Part shown: piece by piece, positions 24,521 to 33,147 of the stretch
Layout: each line of letters begins with the position of its first letter
Numbering within the stretch: position 1 is the stretch's first letter
NCBI GenBank assembly: GCA_910586205.1
Contig: CAJUGD010000005.1
Location: forward strand, 62,001 to 126,000
Reading direction: 5' to 3'
Source: an uncultured Lachnospiraceae bacterium
GTDB lineage: Bacteria > Bacillota > Clostridia > Lachnospirales > Lachnospiraceae
DNA: 64,000 bases
Made by a program: the position numbers and the translations under genes
Notes under the pieces: model-generated
Seen by the model: the letters and a program-made list of their open reading frames with translations, nothing else
The model's database searches: none
Told to the model about the DNA's origin: nothing

Positions 24521-25642
24521 TTACAGCGTATATCTTTCATTCTTTTCTACGACAATCCGGATATTGCCCGGCTCGCCGATATAAGTAGTATTGGCGCGGA
24601 TCGTGTCACGGCTTTCTACAATACAATTTTCGATCACCGTATTATCTCCAATGTAAACATCATTCAGTATAATAGAATTCTTAATCACGCAGTTGTTTCC
24701 CACATACGCCTTCTTAAAAAGAATAGAATTCTCTACTGTTCCGTTGATGATGGAACCGCTGGATACAAGGCTGTTCTTCACCAACGCTCCCGGATTGTAC
24801 TTGGCAGGCGGCAGGTCGTCTACCTTAGAATATACATCCGGGTACTCCTTAAAGAAATAGTTCCGAACCTCTGGCTTCAAAAAATCCATATTGGTCCGAT
24901 AATAAGAATCCACTGACGCAATATTGCTCCAATATGTATTCAACCGATACGCATAGATCTTTTTCAGATTCTTATAGCGCACCAGAATATCCCGCACAAA
25001 GTCCACTCGGTCCTCTGCAGCACACCGCTCAATCAGTTCAATCAACTGACGCCGACGGATCACATAAATCCCGCAGGACACAAGATTACTCTCTGCCACC
25101 ATGGGCTTTTCCTCAAACTCTACAATACGCCCATCCTCGTTGGTCTTTATAACGCCAAAGCGTGTCATATCCTCTCCATCAGGCAGCTCTTTGCACACAA
25201 TGGTAATATCGGCTTTTTTCTCAATATGGTACTCCAGCACCTTATTGTAATCCAGCTTATAAACGCCGTCTCCTGATGTAATCACCACATATGGTTCATG
25301 GCTGTCCTTTAAAAATGACAGATTTTGGTACAGTGCATCTGCTGTTCCCCGATACCAGTCACTGTTCTCCGCCGTAATGGTCGGCGTAAAAACATACAGT
25401 CCACCCTGTTTTCTTCCAAAATCCCACCACTTGGAAGAACTTAAATGTTCATTCAGCGAACGGGAATTGTACTGAGTGAACACAGCTACATTCTGTATAT
25501 GGGAATTAGTCATATTGCTGAGGACAAAATCAATCCCTCTATAGCTGCCGGCAACAGGCATAGCTGATATGGCCCGTCTGTTAGATAATTCCCGCATTCT
25601 CTTGCTGTTTCCGCCTGCCAACACAATACCTATTGCTCTCAT
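24521..25642 (-). CDS. glgD: Glucose-1-phosphate adenylyltransferase subunit GlgD
   Basis: The 373-residue protein has the ADP-glucose pyrophosphorylase fold with a C-terminal beta-helix. The nucleotide-binding loop reads AGGNSKRMRELS instead of the AGGQGSRL loop of GlgC, as is usual for the regulatory GlgD subunit of Firmicutes. The ATG overlaps the glgC stop (ATGA). It should form a heteromer with GlgC and set allosteric control of glycogen synthesis. Confidence 0.95.
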   Translation of the reverse strand: MRAIGIVLAGGNSKRMRELSNRRAISAMPVAGSYRGIDFVLSNMTNSHIQNVAVFTQYNSRSLNEHLSSSKWWDFGRKQGGLYVFTPTITAENSDWYRGTADALYQNLSFLKDSHEPYVVITSGDGVYKLDYNKVLEYHIEKKADITIVCKELPDGEDMTRFGVIKTNEDGRIVEFEEKPMVAESNLVSCGIYVIRRRQLIELIERCAAEDRVDFVRDILVRYKNLKKIYAYRLNTYWSNIASVDSYYRTNMDFLKPEVRNYFFKEYPDVYSKVDDLPPAKYNPGALVKNSLVSSGSIINGTVENSILFKKAYVGNNCVIKNSIILNDVYIGDNTVIENCIVESRDTIRANTTYIGEPGNIRIVVEKNERYTL

Positions 25643-26913
25643 TGTACACCACCTGCCTTTATAATGGATTCTCCGCTTGCCAGACTTCCTTCCGGATAGT
25701 CCTCCGGCACTGTAACGCCGGATATTGCTGTATTCTTTCCGATCTTCACATGATCCGGAATCACGCTGTGCTCTCCTATTGTAACCAGATCAAACTGATA
25801 CACCTTCGGATCATATTTGCTGGGAGCAAACTCTCCGACTCCCAATACAGCTCCGGCTCCAATGGCTGTATCCTCAGCCACAATCGCCTTTGTCACCTGG
25901 GCGCCCTCGCCCACTGTGCAGTTCCGCATTATGATCGAATCCCGAACCACAGCTCCTTTGCCGATAATAATCCCGGCTCCTATAACAGAATTATGCACCT
26001 CCCCGTATATTTCGGTTCCCTCACCGATAATGCTGCGCTCAATCACCGCATCCCCAGCCACATACTGAGGCGGGATAATATCGCTTTTGGTGTAGACCTT
26101 CCAGTACTCCTCATATAAGTTAAACTCCGGAATAATATCAATCAATTCCATGTTTGCCTCCCAGTAGGAGCCCAAAGTGCCTACATCCTTCCAGTAGCCA
26201 TTGTACTCATAAGCAAAAATCCTTCTGCCGCCGCTGTGGCAATAAGGGATAATATGCTTGCCGAAATCACAACCCGGCTCCTCAGACAAATGAATCAACG
26301 CCTCCCGAAGCACCGGCCAGCTGAATATATAGATTCCCATAGAAGCCAGATTACTTCTTGGATGCTCCGGCTTCTCCTCAAACTCGGTGATGCGGCTGGT
26401 CTCGTCTGTGATGACGATCCCAAAACGGCTTGCCTCCTCAATGGGTACCGGCATAGCTGCGATTGTGACATCTGCATTATTTGCTTTATGGTATTCCAGC
26501 ATCACCTCGTAGTCCATCTTATAAATGTGGTCGCCGGACAAGATTAATACATAATCCGGATTATATGTTTCCATATATTCCAGATTCTGAAAAATCGCGT
26601 TGGCGGTACCGGTATACCAATCACTGCCCTTGCTCCTTTCATAGGGCGGGAGAATCGTGACGCCTCCCACATTGCGGTCTAAATCCCACGGAATACCAAT
26701 TCCGATGTGAGTATTCAGACGCAAAGGCTGATACTGGGTCAATACACCCACCGTATCCACACCTGAATTGATGCAGTTGCTTAAAGGAAAGTCAATGATT
26801 CGATACTTTCCGCCAAACGAAACTGCAGGCTTTGCTACCTTCTGCGTCAGCACTCCCAGACGGCTCCCCTGTCCTCCCGCCAATAGCATGGCAATCATTT
26901 CTTTTTTAATCAC
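25639..26913 (-). CDS. glgC: Glucose-1-phosphate adenylyltransferase catalytic subunit
   Basis: About 424 residues with LLAGGQGSRLGVLT, KPAVSFGGKYRIIDF and a left-handed beta-helix C-terminus. It makes ADP-glucose for glycogen. The GTG at 26913 is chosen because GAGGTG precedes it by 6 nt and it gives the usual family length; an open frame runs upstream to 27219 but is unlike the family. The rest of the glycogen pathway is not in the window. Confidence 0.95.
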   Translation of the reverse strand: MIKKEMIAMLLAGGQGSRLGVLTQKVAKPAVSFGGKYRIIDFPLSNCINSGVDTVGVLTQYQPLRLNTHIGIGIPWDLDRNVGGVTILPPYERSKGSDWYTGTANAIFQNLEYMETYNPDYVLILSGDHIYKMDYEVMLEYHKANNADVTIAAMPVPIEEASRFGIVITDETSRITEFEEKPEHPRSNLASMGIYIFSWPVLREALIHLSEEPGCDFGKHIIPYCHSGGRRIFAYEYNGYWKDVGTLGSYWEANMELIDIIPEFNLYEEYWKVYTKSDIIPPQYVAGDAVIERSIIGEGTEIYGEVHNSVIGAGIIIGKGAVVRDSIIMRNCTVGEGAQVTKAIVAEDTAIGAGAVLGVGEFAPSKYDPKVYQFDLVTIGEHSVIPDHVKIGKNTAISGVTVPEDYPEGSLASGESIIKAGGVQ

Positions 26914-26949
26914 GCTGCTCACCTCGCTGTAGTATTTTCTATAAATATG

Positions 26950-26978
26950 ATTATAGCACATATTTCTAAAATAGTGAA
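26950..26978 (-). promoter_or_regulatory. glgCD promoter
   Basis: On the minus strand TTCACT, a 17-nt spacer and TATAAT lie 37 bp before the glgC start. Confidence 0.6.
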
Positions 26979-27102
26979 CAAATTTTGTATATATTCTGAA
27001 GATTTTTTGTGCATTTTCCGACATTTTTTGTAGGAAATCATTTCTTTTAGGAAAGCGGCGGAAAAAGTCGGGAAAAGTCCTCCGGAAAGGTGCTGCTTGC
27101 CC

Positions 27103-27131
27103 TTGAATCCTTTTAGAAAATAAAGTATAAT
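27103..27131 (+). promoter_or_regulatory. asnS promoter
   Basis: TTGAAT (27103-27108), a 17-nt spacer and TATAAT (27126-27131) are followed by a leader of about 150 nt to asnS. Confidence 0.7.
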
Positions 27132-27168
27132 CCCCATAGGGCAGCCATTTCCTGCTATTTACAAAGAT

Positions 27169-27245
27169 GTAACAGTTCAGACGGGGCATCTTCTTGCCCC
27201 CGAAAAGCTTCGGAGACAAGATTTGCTGCCCGTCTGAACTGTTAC
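27169..27245. repeat. 77-bp inverted-repeat element in the asnS leader
   Basis: GTAACAGTTCAGACGGG (27169-27185) and CCCGTCTGAACTGTTAC (27229-27245) are perfect 17-bp inverted arms around a 43-nt loop containing a smaller GCCCCCGAAAAGCTTCGG hairpin. No T-run follows and no T-box AGGGTGGNACCGCG block is present. It may be a mobile palindrome or an RNA structure in the leader. Confidence 0.65.
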
Positions 27246-27287
27246 GATAAGATTATGAATTATACAAGAAATAAAAGGAGAACCAAT

Positions 27288-28679
27288 ATGGATTTAATTA
27301 CCGTAAGAGAATTATACCGAAATTGGGCAGACTATCTGGATAAGGAGCTATCTATCGGCGGCTGGGTGCGCAGCGTCCGCGGCTCCAAGGCATTCGGCTT
27401 TATCGTGGTCAGCGACGGCAGCTACTTTGACACGCTGCAGGTAGTCTATCATGATACCCTGCCCAACTTTGCCGAGATCAGCAAATTAAATGTAGGCGCC
27501 GCCATTATAGTAAAGGGTATTCTTGTAGCCACTCCTGATGCAAAGCAGCCTTTTGAGATCCAGGCGTCTGAAGTGACTGTGGAAGGCGCATCTGCCCCGG
27601 ATTACCCTCTGCAGAAAAAGCGCCATACTTTAGAGTACCTGCGCACCATTACCCATCTGCGCCCCCGGACCAACACCTTCCAGGCTGTGTTCCGTGTACG
27701 CTCCCTGATCGCCTATGCCATTCACCAGTATTTTCAGGAGCGGGATTTTGTCTATGTACACACTCCCTTAATCACAGGAAGTGACTGTGAAGGCGCCGGG
27801 GAAATGTTCCAGGTAACTACTATGAATTTATCCGATATCCCCAAAAAGGATGACGGATCTGTTGATTTCACCAAGGACTTTTTCGGCAAGCCCACCAATC
27901 TGACTGTCAGCGGCCAGCTTAACGGAGAGACCTATGCTATGGCTTTCCGCAATATTTATACTTTTGGTCCTACCTTCCGGGCGGAAAACTCCAACACAAC
28001 CCGCCATGCGGCAGAATTTTGGATGATTGAGCCGGAGATGGCTTTTGCGGATCTCCAGGATAATATGGATGTTGCCGAGGGCATGTTAAAACATATTATC
28101 CGCTACGTTTTGGAGCATGCGCCAGAGGAGATGGCATTTTTCAACAGCTTTATTGATAAAGGGCTTTTAGACAGGCTTAACGGTGTTTTAAACTCTGAGT
28201 TTGCCCATGTAACCTACACAGAAGCTATTGAAATTCTGTCAAAGAATAATGATCATTTCGATTACAAGGTATCTTGGGGCTGTGATCTTCAGACAGAACA
28301 CGAACGTTATCTGACCGAGCAGATTTACAAGCGTCCTGTGTTTGTGACTGACTATCCAAAGGAGATTAAAGCCTTCTATATGAAGATGAATCCGGACGGC
28401 AAGACAGTGGCTGCCATGGACTGCTTAGTTCCCGGCATTGGGGAGATCATTGGCGGAAGCCAGCGTGAAGATGATTATGACAAGCTGGCAGCGCGTATGA
28501 AGGAACTTAATCTGAGAGAAGAAGACTACGGCTTTTATCTGGATCTGCGCAGATATGGTTCCACCCGCCATGCTGGTTTCGGCCTTGGCTTTGAGCGCTG
28601 CGTCATGTATTTGACCGGCATGGGCAATATCCGGGATGTTGTTCCCTTCCCGCGCACAGTCAACAACTGTGAGCTGTAA
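27288..28679 (+). CDS. asnS: Asparaginyl-tRNA synthetase
   Basis: The 463-residue class II synthetase has an N-terminal anticodon-binding OB fold (GGWVRSVRGSKAFGFI) and catalytic motifs 1-3: HTPLITGSDCEGAGEMF, FRAENSNTTRHAAEFWMIEPE as FRAENSNTTRHAAEF, and GFGLGFERCVMY. ATG 27288 is chosen because AAAGGAG lies 9 nt upstream. It charges tRNA-Asn. Confidence 0.96.
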   Translation: MDLITVRELYRNWADYLDKELSIGGWVRSVRGSKAFGFIVVSDGSYFDTLQVVYHDTLPNFAEISKLNVGAAIIVKGILVATPDAKQPFEIQASEVTVEGASAPDYPLQKKRHTLEYLRTITHLRPRTNTFQAVFRVRSLIAYAIHQYFQERDFVYVHTPLITGSDCEGAGEMFQVTTMNLSDIPKKDDGSVDFTKDFFGKPTNLTVSGQLNGETYAMAFRNIYTFGPTFRAENSNTTRHAAEFWMIEPEMAFADLQDNMDVAEGMLKHIIRYVLEHAPEEMAFFNSFIDKGLLDRLNGVLNSEFAHVTYTEAIEILSKNNDHFDYKVSWGCDLQTEHERYLTEQIYKRPVFVTDYPKEIKAFYMKMNPDGKTVAAMDCLVPGIGEIIGGSQREDDYDKLAARMKELNLREEDYGFYLDLRRYGSTRHAGFGLGFERCVMYLTGMGNIRDVVPFPRTVNNCEL

Positions 28680-28741
28680 TCAAAGAGAACACAATATCCC
28701 ATCACTTATAACCAGTTGACAAATCACAAAAAGGAGCTGCC

Positions 28742-29812
28742 ATGAAATTTATCCACACCGCTGACATTCACTGGGGCATGAACCCGGACAGTGACAAAGC
28801 CTGGAGCCAGGACAGGGCCCAGGCGATCCGCGGCACCTTTGCAGAGATCGTCCGCCAAGCCAAGCTGCGGGATGTGGATTTTCTTTTTATTGCCGGCGAT
28901 CTTTTCCACAGACAGCCTTTGCTGAGGGATTTAAAAGAGGTAAACTACCTTTTTTCCACCATCCCCGGCATTCAGGTTGTCATCATTGCCGGCAATCATG
29001 ACCGCATCCGCAAAAGCTCTGCCCAGCGCAGCTTTTCCTGGTGTTCCAATGTGACGTTTTTAATGGAGGAAACCATCTCTACCGTTGTTTTTGAAAAGCT
29101 GGGTACAGACATTACAGGCTTTTCCTACCACACAGCAGAAATTACCGAACCTCTCTTAAAGGATGTCTGTGCCCCAAAAGAACAGCGGATTCACATTCTT
29201 TTAGCTCACGGCGGGGACAGCACCCATATGCCTATGGACAAAAAGCTTTTTTCCAAGGCAGGTTTTTCCTATGCAGCTTTGGGACATATCCACAAGCCTG
29301 AGCTTGCCCCTGACCTTTCCTATGCTTTTCCCGGTTCCCCGGAACCTTTGGATAAGACGGAAACCGGACGTCACGGTATTGTAATGGGAGAGATCAGCCC
29401 TTCCACCCATCAGGTCACACACCTGGAATTTATTCCTCTTTCACAGGCCCAATACATTCCTTTGGTGATCCATGTAACCCCTGCCACCACCAACGGCGAG
29501 CTGTGTACACGGATTAGTGACGAGGCTGCCAGACGCGGCTTAGAACACATTTACCGCTTCCGCATCCGGGGTAAAAGAGATCCGGATATCCAGTTTGATT
29601 TAAGTCCCTTAGAGCGGCGGATGCAGGTAATTGAGATTATTGATGAATCAGAGCCAGAGTATGATTTCAGCAGACTTTTTGCCGAACATCCTGGTGATAT
29701 GATTGGATTTTATATCCGCACTCTTCAGAAAGAGGAAATGAGCGCCATCGAAAAAAAGGCTCTCTATTACGGTATAGACGCATTGTTAAGTACCACCGAC
29801 GAGAGGAGATAA
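28742..29812 (+). CDS. SbcD/YhaO-like metallophosphoesterase, DNA repair exonuclease
   Basis: The 356-residue protein has the calcineurin-like metal motifs in order: FIHTADIHWG, IAGDLFH, IAGNHDR, LLAHGG and GHIHKPE. It pairs with the adjacent YhaN-like ATPase, as in Bacillus subtilis yhaO-yhaN, and is expected to act as an Mre11-type nuclease. Start ATG follows AAAAGGAGC. Confidence 0.9.
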   Translation: MKFIHTADIHWGMNPDSDKAWSQDRAQAIRGTFAEIVRQAKLRDVDFLFIAGDLFHRQPLLRDLKEVNYLFSTIPGIQVVIIAGNHDRIRKSSAQRSFSWCSNVTFLMEETISTVVFEKLGTDITGFSYHTAEITEPLLKDVCAPKEQRIHILLAHGGDSTHMPMDKKLFSKAGFSYAALGHIHKPELAPDLSYAFPGSPEPLDKTETGRHGIVMGEISPSTHQVTHLEFIPLSQAQYIPLVIHVTPATTNGELCTRISDEAARRGLEHIYRFRIRGKRDPDIQFDLSPLERRMQVIEIIDESEPEYDFSRLFAEHPGDMIGFYIRTLQKEEMSAIEKKALYYGIDALLSTTDERR

Positions 29813-29827
29813 GGAGGATCTGACAGG

Positions 29828-31723
29828 ATGAAATTACTGGATTTACACATTGACGGGTTCGGTAAGTTTCACGACCGCGACCTGACCTTTTCCGATGGTC
29901 TGAATGTTGTGTACGGTAAAAACGAGGCCGGCAAATCCACCATCCACACCTTTGTCCGCTGTATGTTGTTTGGCCTGGAGCGAGGCAGAGGACGGGCCTC
30001 CAGAAATGATACTTGGTCTCATTATGAGCCTTGGGACAACAAAGCTGCTTATGGCGGCTGGCTTCGGGTGGAACAGGAAGGGGAAATCTACCGCATTGAA
30101 CGAAACTTCCGAAAAGACCAGAAATCCCTGACTATTATCAATGAGACCCAGGGAAAACAGATAGAGCCTGACAAGGCATTCTTAGACCGGCTGCTTTGCG
30201 GTCTTACTGAGACTACCTATGCCAATACTATCAGCATCGGCCAGCTCAAAAGCGCCACAGACGGCGGTATGGTAGCAGAGCTGCGCAACTACATTGCCAA
30301 TATGAATACCACCGGCAATATGTCTTTAAATATCACCCGGGCCACATCCCACCTTCGAAGCCGCCGTAAGGAGTTTGATCGAATGCTCGATCCGGACGCT
30401 GCCCGGAATTATACGGCTCTGTTAGGGGAGATCCGCAGTATTGAACGAGACATTGCATCCCCTGAATATGAAAATCAGCTTCAGACATACCAAAATCAGC
30501 GCACACAGGTCTACAGCCAGATTTCCCAAAAGCAGGAAGATAGGGAAACTTTGCTGCAGAAAATTGCATCTGGCAGACAAGCCTTATCCAGCGCCCAATT
30601 TACCGACGAAGAATCCGTTGCCCGATATCGGGATGAAACCATAGGAATTTTTGACTCCTACCATACCGCCAAAACTGCCTGCGGCAAAAAATCTGTTTCC
30701 ATATTGGCCGGAGCAGCTCTTTTTATGGCAGTGGTTACAGGGGTTCTTGCCGCAATCATTATGGTCCAGGAACATGCCAGACGAATTTCCCTTTCTGAAG
30801 AAGGGATAAAGGCATCCTTTTTATCCAGTCTCGGAGATCCTGGCCTACTGTTGATTGCTGCCCTTGCCGTTATCACCCTGCTGTTTTCCATCACTGGAAT
30901 TGCCCTGCTCTTAGCAAGAAAACACGATCAGAGGAACTTATCTTACACGAGCAAACTGCTGCAGGAAGTATTTTCACGTCATTTAGGAGATCCGGCTATT
31001 TCAGAAGCTGCCATGGAAGCATTTCTTGCCCGAATGGAAGAATATATTCGGTTAAGCCAGACCTTGGTTCGTTCCGAGACCTCTGTAGCCGAGCAGGCTA
31101 ATGAGATCTCCGCCCTGAAAAATCAGGCTGCTTCTTGTGATGAGATTATCACACGCCAGCAGCGGTCCCAATGGGAACTGGAAAAAAAGCTGGATTACCT
31201 TTCTCAATGCAAGGATCAGGTTGAATCCCTTAAACAGGTTCTGGAAGAAAATGATCGAATTCGGGAAGAAATTTCTGCTATTGACTTAGCTTTAGATACC
31301 ATGACCGAGTTGTCCTCCACCATCCGGGATTCCTTTGGACTTCATTTAAACAAAGCAGCCTCTGACATGATCGGAGAGATCACCGGCGGAATCTATGACA
31401 GTATGAGCGTTGATGAAAATCTGAACCTGTTTATGAATACCCGCACCAAGCTGGTTCCCGTTTCACAGGTCAGCAGCGGAACCATGGATCAGGTTTACCT
31501 GGCCCTTCGCATGGCTGCTGCCCGCCTGCTCCAGACCGGTCACGACCAGATGCCTTTGATCTTTGACGACAGCTTTGTCCAATATGATGACGAACGGCTG
31601 AAAACAGCGCTGAAATGGCTGTCACAGGCTTATGACAACCAGCTCATTATCTTCACCTGCCATCAGCGGGAAGCTCAGATGATGACTGCCAACCAGATAC
31701 CATTTCAGTTAATTTCCATATAA
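29828..31723 (+). CDS. YhaN-like Rad50/SbcC-type ATPase
   Basis: The 631-residue protein has an N-terminal ATPase lobe (FGKFHDRDLTF; Walker A YGKNEAGKST), coiled coil, two hydrophobic segments near 300-325 and 345-365 in the middle as in Bacillus YhaN, and a C-terminal lobe with the signature QVSSGTMDQVYLALRMA and Walker B LIFDDSF. It starts 15 bp after the nuclease gene with AAGGAGG. The membrane segments suggest a membrane-tethered nuclease-ATPase complex. Confidence 0.88.
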   Translation: MKLLDLHIDGFGKFHDRDLTFSDGLNVVYGKNEAGKSTIHTFVRCMLFGLERGRGRASRNDTWSHYEPWDNKAAYGGWLRVEQEGEIYRIERNFRKDQKSLTIINETQGKQIEPDKAFLDRLLCGLTETTYANTISIGQLKSATDGGMVAELRNYIANMNTTGNMSLNITRATSHLRSRRKEFDRMLDPDAARNYTALLGEIRSIERDIASPEYENQLQTYQNQRTQVYSQISQKQEDRETLLQKIASGRQALSSAQFTDEESVARYRDETIGIFDSYHTAKTACGKKSVSILAGAALFMAVVTGVLAAIIMVQEHARRISLSEEGIKASFLSSLGDPGLLLIAALAVITLLFSITGIALLLARKHDQRNLSYTSKLLQEVFSRHLGDPAISEAAMEAFLARMEEYIRLSQTLVRSETSVAEQANEISALKNQAASCDEIITRQQRSQWELEKKLDYLSQCKDQVESLKQVLEENDRIREEISAIDLALDTMTELSSTIRDSFGLHLNKAASDMIGEITGGIYDSMSVDENLNLFMNTRTKLVPVSQVSSGTMDQVYLALRMAAARLLQTGHDQMPLIFDDSFVQYDDERLKTALKWLSQAYDNQLIIFTCHQREAQMMTANQIPFQLISI

Positions 31724-31746
31724 AAGCTTATATGACACTTAATAAA

Positions 31747-31806
31747 TACTGCCATGTGGGAGAACAAAAACCACTGTAAATTTTCTCCCCATAGCAGTAC
31801 TTTTTA
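31747..31806 (+). terminator. Terminator after yhaN-like gene
   Basis: TACTGC-ATG-GGGAGAA pairs with TTCTCC-CAT-GCAGTA across an A-rich loop and is followed by CTTTTT. Confidence 0.8.
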
Positions 31807-31852
31807 TTATTTTATACATAGTATGATAATGATAAATGTTTGGGAGGCTTTC

Positions 31853-32359
31853 ATGTCTCAATACACTTCCACATCCGGAACCATACTTCAAATCCAATGG
31901 CAGAATTCTGCCCCTGCCCAGTCAGGCTGCGGCCTGATGCTCACTCTGCAGACCATGGATCAAGGCATTGTCAATATTCATGTAGACGGCTCCACCTATA
32001 TTCCAGATAATCATCCCTTAAAAACAGGAGAGCAGATAACCTGCTTTTACTCCCTTTTAGCTCCTGTACCTTTAATCTATCCGCCTCAATATCACGGAGT
32101 GGTCGTCGTGCCTACTCCTGTCGGCACATATGCAGCGTTAGATACTTTTACCCGGCTTCCCTCAGGAAACCAGTTAACCAACTCAGACGATACCCTTCGC
32201 CTTAATATTTCCAACACCACCAAAAAGACTCTCCCCAACGGCCAGCCCTTTGGCGGTGTTTTGTCCGGAAAGATGCTTCTTGTCATTTACACTGCCACTA
32301 CCCGAAGCATCCCTGCCCAAACCTCCCCGGAACGAATTATCGTATTCTGCGGAGCCTAA
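31853..32359 (+). CDS. Hypothetical beta-rich protein
   Basis: A 168-residue protein without a recognised family, rich in Thr, Pro and hydrophobic beta-like stretches (VVVVPTPVGTY; KMLLVIYTATTRS). It has no signal peptide or membrane segment. ATG 31853 follows TGGGAGG by 6 nt. It stands alone between a terminator and the convergent comF gene. Confidence 0.65.
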   Translation: MSQYTSTSGTILQIQWQNSAPAQSGCGLMLTLQTMDQGIVNIHVDGSTYIPDNHPLKTGEQITCFYSLLAPVPLIYPPQYHGVVVVPTPVGTYAALDTFTRLPSGNQLTNSDDTLRLNISNTTKKTLPNGQPFGGVLSGKMLLVIYTATTRSIPAQTSPERIIVFCGA

Positions 32360-32394
32360 CAAATCATTCAGCATAACCTTCCTTTAGTGCCCTT

Positions 32395-33147
32395 CTACCT
32401 TCCATGACCAATACAAATCACCACAAAATAAATCTTCTCCACCCCTGCTGCCTTTAAAACCCGTGAACATGCCTCCATTGTACTTCCTGTTGTATAAATA
32501 TCATCCACCAGTATCACACAGCGCGGAGCTTTTCTATTCTTTTCATAACCAGGATAAATGCAAAAAGCCTTCTCCAGATTTTTCAGCCGTTCTGTTGGAT
32601 CTAAATCCCTCTGAGGCGCTGTCCTTTTACTGCGGATCAAAAATCTTTTCTCCACGGGAATCCCCCAGCCCAGGCTGAGACGCTTTGCCAGCTCCTCTGC
32701 CTGGTTGAATCCCCTTTTCCGACGGCGAGAAGGATGAATCGGCACTGGAATCAGCACATCTGCCTGCCAGTGCCGAACCACCTTCTGAAAACGGTTGACC
32801 ATGGCAGCGCCGTAAAAATCAAGATATTCCCGCTTATTTTTATATTTGATGGCTGCCATGGAATGCTTTGCCGCCTCATTATAATTCAAAAGCGCTGCCC
32901 CGGAATCAAAAGTACGGCCATGGCGGGTACAATCCAAACAATATTCCTCCTGGTCACTCCAGATTTCCTTTCCGCATTTTTTACATACAGGCTGTGTGAC
33001 TATCGACAAACGGGAAATACAAGACGGACATATCCACTCTCCTTCCGGACAAACAATCCTGCCGCAGACCGGGCATCTCCTTGGATACAGCATATTGATG
33101 AATGCTGTTTTTGCTTCTCGGGCCTTTCTATAGAATAGCTCTTTCAA
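32395..33147 (-). CDS. comF: ComF family phosphoribosyltransferase-like protein
   Basis: The 250-residue protein has an N-terminal zinc-binding cluster (CPVCGRIVC, CPSC, CKKCG, CLDC) and a C-terminal PRTase fold with the pyrophosphate-binding motif VILVDDIYTTGST. ComF proteins assist DNA uptake and recombination. The start is a TTG overlapping the recD2 stop, supported by GAGGAGG 6 nt upstream. Confidence 0.88.
   Translation of the reverse strand: MKELFYRKAREAKTAFINMLYPRRCPVCGRIVCPEGEWICPSCISRLSIVTQPVCKKCGKEIWSDQEEYCLDCTRHGRTFDSGAALLNYNEAAKHSMAAIKYKNKREYLDFYGAAMVNRFQKVVRHWQADVLIPVPIHPSRRRKRGFNQAEELAKRLSLGWGIPVEKRFLIRSKRTAPQRDLDPTERLKNLEKAFCIYPGYEKNRKAPRCVILVDDIYTTGSTMEACSRVLKAAGVEKIYFVVICIGHGR

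Noticed and set aside
26914..27219. N-terminal extension of GlgC
   Set aside because: The extra 102 codons run over the glgC promoter and do not resemble the family; the GTG at 26913 has a good SD.
27132..27287. T-box riboswitch before asnS
   Set aside because: The conserved T-box block is missing and no terminator is visible.
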